Below, piece by piece: positions 26,188-34,916 of a stretch of DNA of 64,000 bases. A program made the position numbers and the translations under genes. Origin of the DNA: Metallosphaera tengchongensis (GTDB taxonomy: Archaea > Thermoproteota > Thermoprotei_A > Sulfolobales > Sulfolobaceae); NCBI RefSeq assembly GCF_013343295.1, contig NZ_CP049074.1, positions 186,001-250,000 on the forward strand, given 5' to 3'. The notes beneath the pieces were generated by a model that saw only the letters and a list, made by a program, of their open reading frames with translations, was not told the DNA's origin and did not search any database. The stretch's first letter is position 1, and every line of letters starts with the position of its first letter.

Positions 26188-28092
26188 ATGTCAGGAGAAA
26201 AACCTCAAAAATCGGGAGATTTAGGTATAGAATCGGATAAGCAATTAAGAAGAGCATTAAGTAAATTCGACCTACTATATCTTTCCTTAGGAGGAATCAT
26301 AGGATCTGGTTGGCTTTTCGGGGCTTTATACACAGCTACATATGCTGGAGGTTCAGCGATCCTTTCCTGGATTATTGCAGGGATTCTGGTATTGTTCATA
26401 GGACTAGCCTACTCAGAACTCGGCTCAGCCATCCCAAAGACAGGAGGGATTGTAAGGTATCCACACTACACCCACGGAGGAGTGGCAGGATATATTATAA
26501 CGTGGACGTACTTTCTTTCAGCAGCCTCTGTACCTGCCATAGAGGCAGTAGCCTCGGTCACATACCTTGCCAGTCTCGTTCCTTCCTTAACAGTTAATGG
26601 TGTACTGACGCCTTTAGGAATATTAGTCGCCTATCTCTTCCTGGTGTTTTTCTTTTTCCTCAACTACCTTGGGGTAAACATCCTTGGGAAAGTAACGCAA
26701 GGTGCTGGCTGGTGGAAACTTGTTATACCCACAATAACCGTGGCCATTCTATTGATCTTCTTCTTTCATCCAGTTAATTTCACCCTTGGAGGTGGGTTCT
26801 TCCCATCAGCCTCCAATGTAGTTGCAGGTTCTTCAGGAATTTACGGACTCTCAGCTGTACTCTATGCTATCCCAACCACAGGTGTTATTTTCTCATATCT
26901 GGGCTTCAGGCAAGCTGTGGAGTATGGAGGAGAGGGAAGGAATCCTAGGAAGGACATACCCTTCGCTCTAATAGGTTCTCTCTTGATTGCAATTGTTTTA
27001 TACACTCTACTCCAAGTGGCCTTCATAGGGGCTATAAACTGGAGTAGCTTGACTGCCACTATAGGGAACAAAACAGTTCCCGTTACCCCCGGAAATTGGA
27101 CCGAACTAAGCTACTCCTCCCTTCCTTCAGGACCATTCTATCAAATCTTCAACTTAGCAGCGCCCCTTGTTTTCGTTTCCCTACTGTTCTCCGGCTGGGC
27201 TTACATTCTTCTGCTCGACGCAGTTGTTTCGCCTAGCGGAACAGGCTGGATATACACAGGGACGAGCACAAGGACGTTGTACGGCTTCGCCTCCAACGGC
27301 TACTTACCTGGTCCGTTCCTGAAGCTCGGGAAAACTAAGGTTCCTGTCATATCTCTGATAGCTGCGACAATAGTAGCTGCGATCTTTATGCTACCTTTCC
27401 CTTCATGGCAATCGCTTGTAAGTTTCATAAGTTCAGCCACAGTTTTCACTTACATCATGGGAGGCATAGGGCTAGAGACCTTGAGGAGAACAGCTCCCGA
27501 AATGAACAGGCCTTTTAAGTTACCACTGTCAAAGATAATAGCACCAATAGCTACCTTAGCAGCTGGTCTCATTGTGTACTGGTCAGGGTTCGCTGTATTG
27601 TTCTACGTGGTCTCAGGGATATTCCTAGGATTGGCGCTGTTCTTTGGTTACTATGCCTATAAAATGATGGGGATTAACAAGGGGTTATCAATAGTCCTCG
27701 GTCTAATCAATTTAGTAGTTACTCTAGTTGACGCACTTTACCTTTACAACGCAACCAATGCGTTAAGAGCTGCCAATAATCTAGGATTTGGAGTTTACTT
27801 GGTAGTAATGATTGCTATGGTTGCAGTAGATCTCGTAGTCCTTAACGTTCTGGCAAAGGGAAGTAGTGCAAAAACCGAAATAAAGGCCAGCTATTGGTTG
27901 TTAGCCTATATATTTATCATTATGATAATCTCATACTTCGGCGGATTTGGGCTGAACCCAGTAATACCATTCCCAGAGGATACCATCGTGGCTGCTATAG
28001 TGACCCTGGCAGTCCATTATGGGGCTGTACTTAGCGGGTTCAAGACTCAGGCCATCCAAGACATTTTAGAGGAGACCAGAGAGGCTCCGTAG
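26188..28092 (+). CDS. APC-family amino-acid permease, long form (634 aa)
   Basis: The protein has 634 residues with about 14 membrane segments. The N-terminal LGGIIGSGWLFG near residue 34 is the unwound first helix typical of APC transporters. EYGGEGRNPRKDIPFALIGS near residue 246 is the conserved cytosolic loop. The chain is longer than the usual 450-500 residues because of extra C-terminal helices. An extended loop, residues 285-315, faces outside. It would import amino acids with protons. The leaderless start is supported by a TATA-like box 26 nt upstream. The MBL-fold gene follows 34 bases on. Confidence 0.8.
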   Translation: MSGEKPQKSGDLGIESDKQLRRALSKFDLLYLSLGGIIGSGWLFGALYTATYAGGSAILSWIIAGILVLFIGLAYSELGSAIPKTGGIVRYPHYTHGGVAGYIITWTYFLSAASVPAIEAVASVTYLASLVPSLTVNGVLTPLGILVAYLFLVFFFFLNYLGVNILGKVTQGAGWWKLVIPTITVAILLIFFFHPVNFTLGGGFFPSASNVVAGSSGIYGLSAVLYAIPTTGVIFSYLGFRQAVEYGGEGRNPRKDIPFALIGSLLIAIVLYTLLQVAFIGAINWSSLTATIGNKTVPVTPGNWTELSYSSLPSGPFYQIFNLAAPLVFVSLLFSGWAYILLLDAVVSPSGTGWIYTGTSTRTLYGFASNGYLPGPFLKLGKTKVPVISLIAATIVAAIFMLPFPSWQSLVSFISSATVFTYIMGGIGLETLRRTAPEMNRPFKLPLSKIIAPIATLAAGLIVYWSGFAVLFYVVSGIFLGLALFFGYYAYKMMGINKGLSIVLGLINLVVTLVDALYLYNATNALRAANNLGFGVYLVVMIAMVAVDLVVLNVLAKGSSAKTEIKASYWLLAYIFIIMIISYFGGFGLNPVIPFPEDTIVAAIVTLAVHYGAVLSGFKTQAIQDILEETREAP

Positions 28093-28126
28093 ACACTTTT
28101 TTATTTTAACATAAACATTTTTTTCC

Positions 28127-28900
28127 ATGTGCTCAGGTATTCATGCCGTACCATCAGGGCCTGGAGAGTTCCCTGAAGCTGTGTACTCCTTCGTGATCTG
28201 CGATAAAATGAACGTAATGATAGATGCTGGAGTGGCCAACTCCGTTATGGATGTTGGTTTCCTGGACAAGCTTGACTACGTGGTTATTACGCACCTCCAC
28301 ATAGATCATATAGGAGCCCTCTCTGAAATAGTACAAAGGTACAAGTCGAGAGTCATCGTATATGAGGGTTACTCCAAATATCTTCGGGATCCCTCCAAGA
28401 TTAACAGAGACGCTAGGGCAGTCCTAGGGGAAGTAGTTGACATCTATGGGGAAGTTCAACCTACTGATGGGAATTTCCTTGAGGTAAAGGGCGGGGAGGA
28501 AATAGACCTAGGAGAAAAGAAATTAAAGATAATTTACACACCCGGTCATGCAAAACATCACATATCCGTTTTAGCAGACGGTATACTTTACAGTGGTGAC
28601 TCTGCGGGTGGAAGGTATAATGGAACTCCAATCCCGACCACTCCACCACCCCTTGATCTGAGGAAATACCTTGATAGTTTGAAACTACAAATATCCCTAT
28701 TACCCAAAGCCGTAGGTGTTTCGCATGGTGGGTTGGTCGCACCAAATCATCTTAAGGAACATCTAGACCAGATACTAACAAGGAACTATAGAGTCGACAT
28801 AGACATAGGAGGATTGGCGGAGGAGATCCTAGCAAAGCATCTCAGTGCAAACTATAAAGGATTAGAGGAGGAGCTCAGCAAATATCCGGATCTAAACTAA
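28127..28900 (+). CDS. MBL-fold metallo-hydrolase
   Basis: The protein has 257 residues. The zinc-binding motif THLHIDHIGAL lies near residue 55. TPGHAKHHISV near residue 142, YSGDSAGG near residue 157 and VSHGGLV near residue 199 supply further metal ligands. The fold is the metallo-beta-lactamase superfamily, which includes glyoxalase II, lactonases and RNA-processing enzymes. The C-terminal extension is helical. No metal-independent clue to the substrate is seen. A TTTTTTATTTTAAC box about 26 nt before the ATG indicates its own promoter. Confidence 0.8.
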   Translation: MCSGIHAVPSGPGEFPEAVYSFVICDKMNVMIDAGVANSVMDVGFLDKLDYVVITHLHIDHIGALSEIVQRYKSRVIVYEGYSKYLRDPSKINRDARAVLGEVVDIYGEVQPTDGNFLEVKGGEEIDLGEKKLKIIYTPGHAKHHISVLADGILYSGDSAGGRYNGTPIPTTPPPLDLRKYLDSLKLQISLLPKAVGVSHGGLVAPNHLKEHLDQILTRNYRVDIDIGGLAEEILAKHLSANYKGLEEELSKYPDLN

Positions 28901-28910
28901 CTTCTTCCAT

Positions 28911-29075
28911 GCCTCTTTGAGCAAGGGTTCCCCTATCGGTTCAGGATTACATCTCTCATCTGAGGAGCAGTCGAGAGGTGTGGAGAACCCCTCCCGCTTG
29001 GCTCAATAAATAGAGAGATGGAAAAGGGTTTTTACATACTTTTCATCCCCTCCCTGAAGGGCGGCGCTTTCATTA
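28911..29075 (-). mobile_element. Non-autonomous IS200/IS605-derived element (PATE-like), second copy
   Basis: A palindrome of the common family at 29045-29071 is followed, on the minus strand, by an interior like that of the element at 9997-10170. Shared segments on the plus strand include GAGAGGTGTGGAGAACC and GGAAAAGGGTTT. The far end near 28911 is less clear than in the first copy. It has no coding capacity. It fills the 303-base gap before the MFS gene together with that gene's promoter. Confidence 0.45.
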
Positions 29076-29203
29076 TTTGTAATATTTTTTGTAACAATAC
29101 CAGATCAAACGGATTACAAATAACCTACTTCGGTATTTTACATACACTGTCCCTATTAATTGGTAGACTTAATAAATTCTGAACAAAAATATTATGAGTT
29201 CAT

Positions 29204-30358
29204 ATGCCCTCACCCCTGGATTTTAAGGACTTCAAAAGGTTCACTGTTAATAATGCCATAACTTCTGGGGTTTACCCACTTAGCGAAATGACCGTTATGT
29301 GGCTCTTTTATGAGAACTTACATAGCCTATTTCTATTTTCTCTGGTTGCGTCTGCGAGAGTCGTTGTTAGAATTTTTATTTCACCGCTTGGGGGCGTGCT
29401 GGGGGACAGGTTTGACAGGGGTAAGGTATACTTAGTGCTAAAGTTTATGACTCCTTTTATCTTGGTAGCGCTCTCCCTTTCTATGGCAACTGACGGCTAC
29501 ATTATTGGGATACTCTTAGTCTACATCAGAGCCATAATCTCTGAGTTAACTTCCTTAATGGGCTCCACCTCGCTCGCAACTCTATTACCCAAGGACTTAT
29601 TACCTAGAGGGATTTTCGTAAATAGAGTCCTCAAAGAGATATCGTCAGTATCTGGCACTATATTATGGCCATTTCTCCTGAAGTACTTAGGTCCCTACGT
29701 CCTTTTCATATCTGCGCTCGCGACAATACTGACCCTCCCTCTTATTTGGAACCTGAAGATAAACCCTAGGAACACCAACGTGAAGGTGACCACTGGGTTT
29801 AAGCTGTTCCTGTCTAAACCCGAGGTTAGAGGTGCGGTACTTGGAGTTGCAATTGATCAATCTGCCATCTCATACATACTCAATTACGCACCCCTCCTGG
29901 TTCAGATGGAGGGCGGTGGAGCTCTCTTCTACAGCTTGGCAAACATAGCCTTCTACATTGGAATGGTAGTTGGTAGCTTTATCGGATCCAGAATAAAGAA
30001 TCTAGGATTGATCTCTGTCATCAATTTGGCTCTTAAGACATCTCTCTTCCTTCCGTTGCTGCTACACAACCCATGGGCTGTGGTTTACGCCATGTTAGCC
30101 ATAACTTTAGCCGATGGCAACCTAGAGATCCTGTGGTTAATGTCCTTGAGGAAAGGCGCAGGCGACCAGTACCTCTCTAGCGTAATGGGAGTCGACGAAA
30201 TGGTAACAAATATAGGAAGGCTCTCAGTTCTGGAAATAACTCCGTTCCTCCTGGTCTCAGGTTTTTTCCCACTTGTATCTTTAGGTTCCTTCCTTATAGG
30301 GGTGGAAGGTATAGTGAATTTACTTCATAAGGAGATGCTGGAAAACGATCAAACCTAA
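29204..30358 (+). CDS. MFS transporter, 384 aa
   Basis: The protein has 384 residues and about eleven or twelve hydrophobic helices in two halves. ISPLGGVLGDRFDRGKVYLV near residue 56 is the MFS loop 2-3 signature (G-x3-D-R-x-x-R-like). A basic loop with NPRNTNVKVTTGF divides the two halves. The shape is that of drug/proton antiporter-like MFS proteins. The substrate is unknown. A CTTAATAAATTC box lies about 26 nt before the ATG. Confidence 0.75.
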   Translation: MPSPLDFKDFKRFTVNNAITSGVYPLSEMTVMWLFYENLHSLFLFSLVASARVVVRIFISPLGGVLGDRFDRGKVYLVLKFMTPFILVALSLSMATDGYIIGILLVYIRAIISELTSLMGSTSLATLLPKDLLPRGIFVNRVLKEISSVSGTILWPFLLKYLGPYVLFISALATILTLPLIWNLKINPRNTNVKVTTGFKLFLSKPEVRGAVLGVAIDQSAISYILNYAPLLVQMEGGGALFYSLANIAFYIGMVVGSFIGSRIKNLGLISVINLALKTSLFLPLLLHNPWAVVYAMLAITLADGNLEILWLMSLRKGAGDQYLSSVMGVDEMVTNIGRLSVLEITPFLLVSGFFPLVSLGSFLIGVEGIVNLLHKEMLENDQT

Positions 30359-30440
30359 CCATCTTAGGCTGAACCGTGGTAAGCAGTTCCAGTGAGAGGG
30401 TTAAGTTATGTATAACTCCATGCTAATATTTTTGTATAAT

Positions 30441-30641
30441 GCCAGATGTGGGTATGTATCCCGAAAGGCTTGCATACGGGCAGCCCAAGATGTGCGGGTT
30501 TCCCCGTTTAGACGGTATCCCATCTAAGTTGGTCGGGGGTTTTCCCTCTGATGGGCAGAGAAGGGTGAAGGAAGACCTGTTCGACTCCCGTGAAGCCCAA
30601 GGGTATCAAGTTATATGAGAACCGATGAAACCCAAACCCCT
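30441..30641 (+). mobile_element. Structured relic with tnpB zinc-ribbon-like end and conserved tail (copy X)
   Basis: The start, with GCCAGATGTGGGTATGTATC, can be read as A-R-C-G-Y-V, resembling the zinc ribbon at the end of TnpB. About 200 bases of GC-rich, hairpin-rich sequence follow. The last 80 bases align by eye with the element at 63627-63830: GACTCCCGTGAAGCCCAAGG, then GATGAAACCCAAACCCCT. In IS605 elements this region is the source of the guide (omega) RNA. No tnpB gene remains. The rest of the 366-base gap shows nothing else. Confidence 0.4.
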
Positions 30642-30724
30642 GCATCCTGAACTCTTGATTGTAGTCGTACAGCAACTAGTCTCTCCTAGAGACTAAGCAT
30701 CGAAAAATGTATTGATAAGCGACC

Positions 30725-31390
30725 TCACTGCTCCCAATAAGCCTTTAGTTCTACCTTTTTAGGCTCACCGTATTCCATGATGTCGTCCACAACTTGCTTT
30801 AGAAATTCCTCAGTCTGAACTCCTCTAATCAACCACTTATCATTGACGACAAGGGCGGGAACACCTCTTATACCCATTGCCTTAGCCTCCTCTTCATCCT
30901 GGATTACCGCAAGCTTTGCCTCCTTGGATTTAAAATCTCTCTTGAACCTCTCCACATCCAGTCCCACTTCCTTAGCTATGGATATTAGTACTGAATCGTC
31001 ATTTATGTTCTCACCTTCCATGAAGAACTTGTCTTGGGCCAACGAAAAGTACTCCCAGTGTCCTTGATCTCCTCTCTGAAACTCAGCAGCCTTACACGCC
31101 ATAAGGGGGGGCATGGACCACACGTGACCTATCTTCCCCTTATCTAGGACCTTTTTAGGATCATAATCCGGATAATATCTAGTTAAGATAGAAAACTCAC
31201 TCCTGAAAAGCTCCCTTGCATCTTCAGGTGTAGGCGCTGCCGCAAGGAGATCGTCCAGAGAGGAAATTATCATAAACGCTTTATGTTTGACCTTTACGTT
31301 TTCGTACTTGGATATAACGTTCTTGAGCCTCTTGTTAGTTACGTAACAGAAAGGGCACAGCACGTCATGGAAGAAAGTAATGTGAATCAC
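30725..31390 (-). CDS. DsbA-family thioredoxin-fold oxidoreductase (FrnE-like)
   Basis: The protein has 221 residues. The redox motif C12-P-F-C15 follows the first strand (FFHDVLCPFC). The C-terminal part has GIRGVPALVVNDKWLIRG, the cis-proline VPA segment typical of DsbA/FrnE proteins. A helical insertion lies between, as in the family. No signal peptide is visible, so it is a cytosolic disulfide oxidoreductase or isomerase-like enzyme. The start is a GTG. The gene lies downstream of three genes on the same strand (coiled-coil, OsmC, unknown), hinting at a thiol-stress cluster. Confidence 0.78.
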   Translation of the reverse strand: MIHITFFHDVLCPFCYVTNKRLKNVISKYENVKVKHKAFMIISSLDDLLAAAPTPEDARELFRSEFSILTRYYPDYDPKKVLDKGKIGHVWSMPPLMACKAAEFQRGDQGHWEYFSLAQDKFFMEGENINDDSVLISIAKEVGLDVERFKRDFKSKEAKLAVIQDEEEAKAMGIRGVPALVVNDKWLIRGVQTEEFLKQVVDDIMEYGEPKKVELKAYWEQ

Positions 31391-31467
31391 GGTCGCTCTC
31401 TATCTTTTCCGAACTTCGACTTTTAAATCAAACGTTTCTAGGTATAGAAAGAAAAAGAAAAAATTTC

Positions 31468-31794
31468 TTATAGACCAGCCTCTTGTACTAGAGACTTTAT
31501 CATATTCGCATCTTCCATTATTTCCTTCATGTCTGCCTGAATTTCCTGGATCTGTGACATAGAGTTCAAGACTTCCTCCAACTGTTTCCAATAGTATTTT
31601 ATGACTAAGTCTATCTGGTACCTCTGCATGGTCACCATACCCAACACTGTAGCCAATCTGGGCATTATCCCTTTACTTGCAAGGACTTTCTCATGTTTAA
31701 CCGAAACCTCATTTAATCTGTCAAGTAGATCAAATAGATAGCCTCTAGCCTCCTCCAACTGCTTCTCCCCGGGCTTCATGAGCTCTTCAGCCAT
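31468..31794 (-). CDS. Uncharacterised helical protein, 108 aa
   Basis: I do not recognise a family. The 108 residues are almost wholly helical with heptad-like spacing (EEARGYLFDLLDRLNEVSVK, YYWKQLEEVLNSMSQIQEIQ), suggesting a coiled coil or helical bundle. A central less polar stretch (PRLATVLGMVTMQRYQI) could be the core. There are no cysteines. It lies between the DsbA-like and OsmC genes on the same strand, but with gaps of 77 and 159 bases, so separate promoters are possible. Confidence 0.6.
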   Translation of the reverse strand: MAEELMKPGEKQLEEARGYLFDLLDRLNEVSVKHEKVLASKGIMPRLATVLGMVTMQRYQIDLVIKYYWKQLEEVLNSMSQIQEIQADMKEIMEDANMIKSLVQEAGL

Positions 31795-31953
31795 TAATAA
31801 TCATAAAAAGTTAAATAAGTGAGTTTTTAAGTTTATTTGCTTCTGTTACTCCCTTCGATTTAGCGAGATATTTAGAGACGTAAGGTTACAGATAACGCTA
31901 AGTGTCTAACTTTAAGGACCTCTCCTCGACAAGGGAGTAGATTATGGAACGCT

Positions 31954-32367
31954 TCAGACTCTCCTTATTTCCCATTTCACGTCCACTTCAGTTCCCCTCA
32001 TAAGTGTATCCTTTAGGGGGCATCTCCTCAAGGACAGTTCCAACACCTCTCCCATCCTCTCATCTTTTGAAACTACGACTATATCATATTTTACCTTCAG
32101 GACCCCAGGTCTAATCGAAGGATCTCCTTGAAACCCCTTAGGATCCAGCTCTCCCTCGATGTAACCGGATATTTCGTCAAAGGAGACTCTCCTCTCCCTG
32201 GCTATATAATGTATTGTTAGCAGCATACAGGACAGTGCGGCCCCTAAAAGCAATTCCTCGGGGGTAGGGTCATCTGATCCAATGAAACCTATCTTTAGCT
32301 CTGTGTCCTTAACTGACACCAATGCTCTGTCTCCCTCTAACTTACCCTCAGCTGTAAACGTTATCAT
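31954..32367 (-). CDS. OsmC-family protein
   Basis: The protein has 137 residues. The two family cysteines, C47 (LLGAALSCMLLTIHYIA) and C116 (LRRCPLKDTL), and the PTPEELLLGA lead-in are present. OsmC/Ohr proteins reduce organic hydroperoxides using this cysteine pair. YhfA-like members have less defined roles. The upstream unknown gene stops eight bases before the ATG at 32367, so both are likely in one transcript. Confidence 0.82.
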   Translation of the reverse strand: MITFTAEGKLEGDRALVSVKDTELKIGFIGSDDPTPEELLLGAALSCMLLTIHYIARERRVSFDEISGYIEGELDPKGFQGDPSIRPGVLKVKYDIVVVSKDERMGEVLELSLRRCPLKDTLMRGTEVDVKWEIRRV

Positions 32368-32375
32368 ATGACCAC

Positions 32376-32822
32376 CTAATTAATTATACCCACGTCTTTG
32401 AATATTGCTGCCTCCACAGAGAACCTTAAATATAGGTTAGTCCTTTCCATCTCGCTCAGTGTTCTACCCTTTTCCCTCTCCATATCATCGATCTCCTTAG
32501 TAATGACTACACTGATGTTGGTCTCGATGGAAGGCTTGTTAACCTTAAACGTTAGGTAAATGTCATAAAGGAACTTGTACATCTCCTCGTCAAGGTTAAG
32601 TAGATAATCGTTCACCGCTGGGACTAGCTGCCCATTAAACTCAATCATTCTTCCCTTAAAATAGGGTCTCCATGATAGCATATTTGACTTAACAAATTCC
32701 CAAGATGGGGGGAAGCCCCTATATTCATCGGGAGATGGAACGTTCACTACTTTGAAATCCTTCCCTTCTACCTCAATTATTGCCACGACCTCAAGGTCCA
32801 GGTTACCTACCTTCTCTATCAA
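32376..32822 (-). CDS. Uncharacterised protein, 148 aa
   Basis: I do not recognise this protein. It is soluble, with a beta-rich first third (NLDLEVVAIIEVEGKDFKVV) and a central region with PPSWEFVKSNMLSWRPYFKG. A helical end (EIDDMEREKGRTLSEMERT) follows. There are no cysteines. It is immediately upstream of the OsmC gene with eight bases between stop and start, so it probably acts in the same response. Its promoter is divergent from that of the twin-CX3C gene. Confidence 0.6.
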   Translation of the reverse strand: MIEKVGNLDLEVVAIIEVEGKDFKVVNVPSPDEYRGFPPSWEFVKSNMLSWRPYFKGRMIEFNGQLVPAVNDYLLNLDEEMYKFLYDIYLTFKVNKPSIETNISVVITKEIDDMEREKGRTLSEMERTNLYLRFSVEAAIFKDVGIIN

Positions 32823-32867
32823 ACTATCACAGTATATAGATAATGTTCTTCCGTAAAGGTTTTTTCC

Positions 32868-32873
32868 TTTTAT
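32868..32873 (+). promoter_or_regulatory. TATA-like element of the twin-CX3C/CBS operon
   Basis: TTTTAT within CCTTTTATCT is centred about 28 nt before the ATG at 32899, the spacing expected for a leaderless message. It supports the reality of the very short first gene. Confidence 0.5.
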
Positions 32874-32898
32874 CTATAAACAAGTAATTGGTGAAAAA

Positions 32899-33021
32899 AT
32901 GCAGGCTCAAATCTCGGATCCTTGCATGGAGCAATGTTTCAAGCCAAGCGAAATGTGGAAATATACAGACGTATCGGAGTGCCTATCCAAGTGTAATTCG
33001 GTGAAAATAACAAAACCGTGA
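32899..33021 (+). CDS. Twin-CX3C miniprotein, 40 aa
   Basis: The 40-residue frame begins MQAQISDPCMEQC and ends ITKP. Four cysteines are arranged as two CX3C motifs: C9/C13 and C28/C32, separated by 14 residues with a W-K-Y centre. This is the spacing of helical-hairpin twin-CX3C proteins such as small mitochondrial TIM chaperones, in which the motifs form two disulfides; here it may equally bind metal. A TATA box lies at the right distance, and its stop is four bases before the CBS protein start, so the two are an operon. The family is not known to me. Confidence 0.65.
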   Translation: MQAQISDPCMEQCFKPSEMWKYTDVSECLSKCNSVKITKP

Positions 33022-33025
33022 TCCC

Positions 33026-33739
33026 ATGAAGGTTAAGGAAGTAATGGTAAAGGATTTGGTGAGGGTCGAAGCTAACTCGACGTTGAGGAACGCACTCAAG
33101 ATCATGCTTGAGAGGGGTATAAGAAGGCTAGTAGTTGAGGAGCAAGGTCTAGTTACCATAAGGGACCTTGTTTACGGTTGGTACGACAAGAAGAGTTACG
33201 TCCGTGATGTAATGGCTGTGGATTTGCTTGCGGTTTCTGAGGACCTAGACCTTAAGCAGGCTACAAAGATAATGACGTCTAAGGGGGTAGGGTCTCTGCT
33301 CGTGGTCAGTGGAGACAAGACCGTGGGAATAGTTACTGAGAGGGACTTGATCAGGAATTGCAAGGTAGAGGAGGACATCAGGGTAGGAGATGTGATGAAG
33401 ATCGACCCTCTGCTAGTCTCTCCAGAAGTTGAGGTTAAGGAGGTAGGGCTAGCTATGAAGGAAAATTGGGAGAGGCATGCGGTTGTAGTAGAAAACAGTC
33501 TGGCTTCAGGAGTGATCTCCATTAGAGACGTGGGCAGAGCCATATTAAACGACAAGATGGACCTGAAGGCAAGCAGCGTGATGTCAAGCCCAGTCTTCAA
33601 GGTCACTCCTGATTCAAGCCTAGAGACGGCTAGGTCACTTATGTCCAGTAGAAATATAGGTTTCCTTCCTGTTGTGGATCCCAGGACACTTCTAGGGAGC
33701 CTTGATGAGAGGGAGATTTTAGCTGTTTTTTCGATTTAG
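33026..33739 (+). CDS. Four-CBS-domain protein
   Basis: The protein has 237 residues made of four CBS motifs. Starts are visible as VKEVMVKDLVRVEAN, VRDVMAVDLLAVSED, VGDVMKIDPLLVSPE and ASSVMSSPVFKVTPD; the second motif ends in GIVTERDLIRN. Four motifs form two Bateman modules that bind adenine nucleotides. There is no catalytic domain, so it should be a sensor acting on a partner. The twin-CX3C miniprotein directly upstream is the obvious candidate partner or co-regulated gene. Confidence 0.85.
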   Translation: MKVKEVMVKDLVRVEANSTLRNALKIMLERGIRRLVVEEQGLVTIRDLVYGWYDKKSYVRDVMAVDLLAVSEDLDLKQATKIMTSKGVGSLLVVSGDKTVGIVTERDLIRNCKVEEDIRVGDVMKIDPLLVSPEVEVKEVGLAMKENWERHAVVVENSLASGVISIRDVGRAILNDKMDLKASSVMSSPVFKVTPDSSLETARSLMSSRNIGFLPVVDPRTLLGSLDEREILAVFSI

Positions 33740-33817
33740 AGTAGCTCGATGAGTGTTAAAGTTATTCTATCTCTTTTATTAATATTTTCGATTTTAAAAA
33801 TACTATTTAGTATAAGA

Positions 33818-34915
33818 TCAGCCCAAGACCTCTTGAACTTCGGGTTTGTTCAGAATTTCTTGAAACGCCTTCTTCAAGTCCTCGGCGCTAAAGCCAAATA
33901 TGATGGGCTTGACCTCTAAAAAGGTAGAATCTATGATTTCATGAACCCTACTCGGGGTAACTCCTCTTAATCTGTCCTCTAAAGTCTCGAGGAAGCCCTT
34001 TGGTGACATTACGAAAAAGTCACCTGATATGGACACCTCGTCTATCTTGCCCTCAACAAACTTTGCTGTTATCCTAATCAGCTTCCTTGCCTTATAATCT
34101 AAATGGCAAACCGCTACAGAGGAAGATATCTTCACGCACCTCTCAGTCTTCAGCTCAGGATGCCTCCTATCCTTATAGTAGATCCACTCCTCATTTCTTT
34201 TCTCGCTAGCTAACTTTTCCCAGGTCTCTATTTCTTCAGGGGTAAGGGTAGACTCCTCAAACTTTATGTTTAAATGGCTTTCAAAACTCTCTTTCAATTT
34301 CTTATCTAATTCCTCCCTAGGAGGGACATAGCCAAGTTCCCTCTCCAATGACGTAATCCACTCGGACATGTCCTTAGCTATTTTGTCCCTAAATTTCTCG
34401 GACGGGACCTTAATGCACTTACTCATGAGCCGGGTGTCAGCTCTCATCAGGATATTTCCAGCTATTACCACAGCTTTCCCGTGGGTCATAGCTCCGTTTC
34501 CGCTGATCTTTTTACCGTTTACCACTATGTCCTGATCCCTTAGGGTAGCGTTAAGCCCATAATCCTTCAATACGTCAACAACTGGTGTCAGAAATCGCTC
34601 GTAAAGGGTCTTGGGATCTGAAGGAGCGTTCTCTCCCCTAACTACGATGAAGTAATCGTGCTCACCCTGGGTAATGACCACCGTACCACCACCCAGGTCA
34701 CGTCTGACTACTGGAATATTGTTCTTTAAAGTGTAATCCAAATCTACCTCTAGCCACACTTCTTGATGGACTCCAACATTTACGAAGGGTTCCTTAACTG
34801 AAAAAACTAGGAATGTGTCTTTTCCTCCCCTAGAGACGTACTCCGCAACTGACACAAAGGAAGTTACCATGTGATAACCGTCTTGGGGAGGGAGAGAAAC
34901 GAATCTCCAAGACAT
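33818..34915 (-). CDS. lplA: Lipoate--protein ligase, fused form
   Basis: The protein has 365 residues. The catalytic domain has VVRRDLGGGTVVITQGEHDY near residue 69 (RRxxGGG motif) and the lysine-bearing NGKKISGNGAMTHGKAVV near residue 130. The last hundred residues, with ITAKFVEGKIDEVSISGDFF, are the accessory C-terminal domain that in many archaea is a separate LplB. It activates lipoate with ATP and attaches it to a carrier lysine. The upstream gene, one base away, encodes a lipoyl carrier that is its likely substrate. Confidence 0.85.
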   Translation of the reverse strand: MSWRFVSLPPQDGYHMVTSFVSVAEYVSRGGKDTFLVFSVKEPFVNVGVHQEVWLEVDLDYTLKNNIPVVRRDLGGGTVVITQGEHDYFIVVRGENAPSDPKTLYERFLTPVVDVLKDYGLNATLRDQDIVVNGKKISGNGAMTHGKAVVIAGNILMRADTRLMSKCIKVPSEKFRDKIAKDMSEWITSLERELGYVPPREELDKKLKESFESHLNIKFEESTLTPEEIETWEKLASEKRNEEWIYYKDRRHPELKTERCVKISSSVAVCHLDYKARKLIRITAKFVEGKIDEVSISGDFFVMSPKGFLETLEDRLRGVTPSRVHEIIDSTFLEVKPIIFGFSAEDLKKAFQEILNKPEVQEVLG

Positions 34916-34916
34916 T

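Noticed and set aside
31400-31591. 63-codon minus frame overlapping the coiled-coil gene
   Set aside because: Out-of-frame with the helical 108-residue gene and of low-quality composition.
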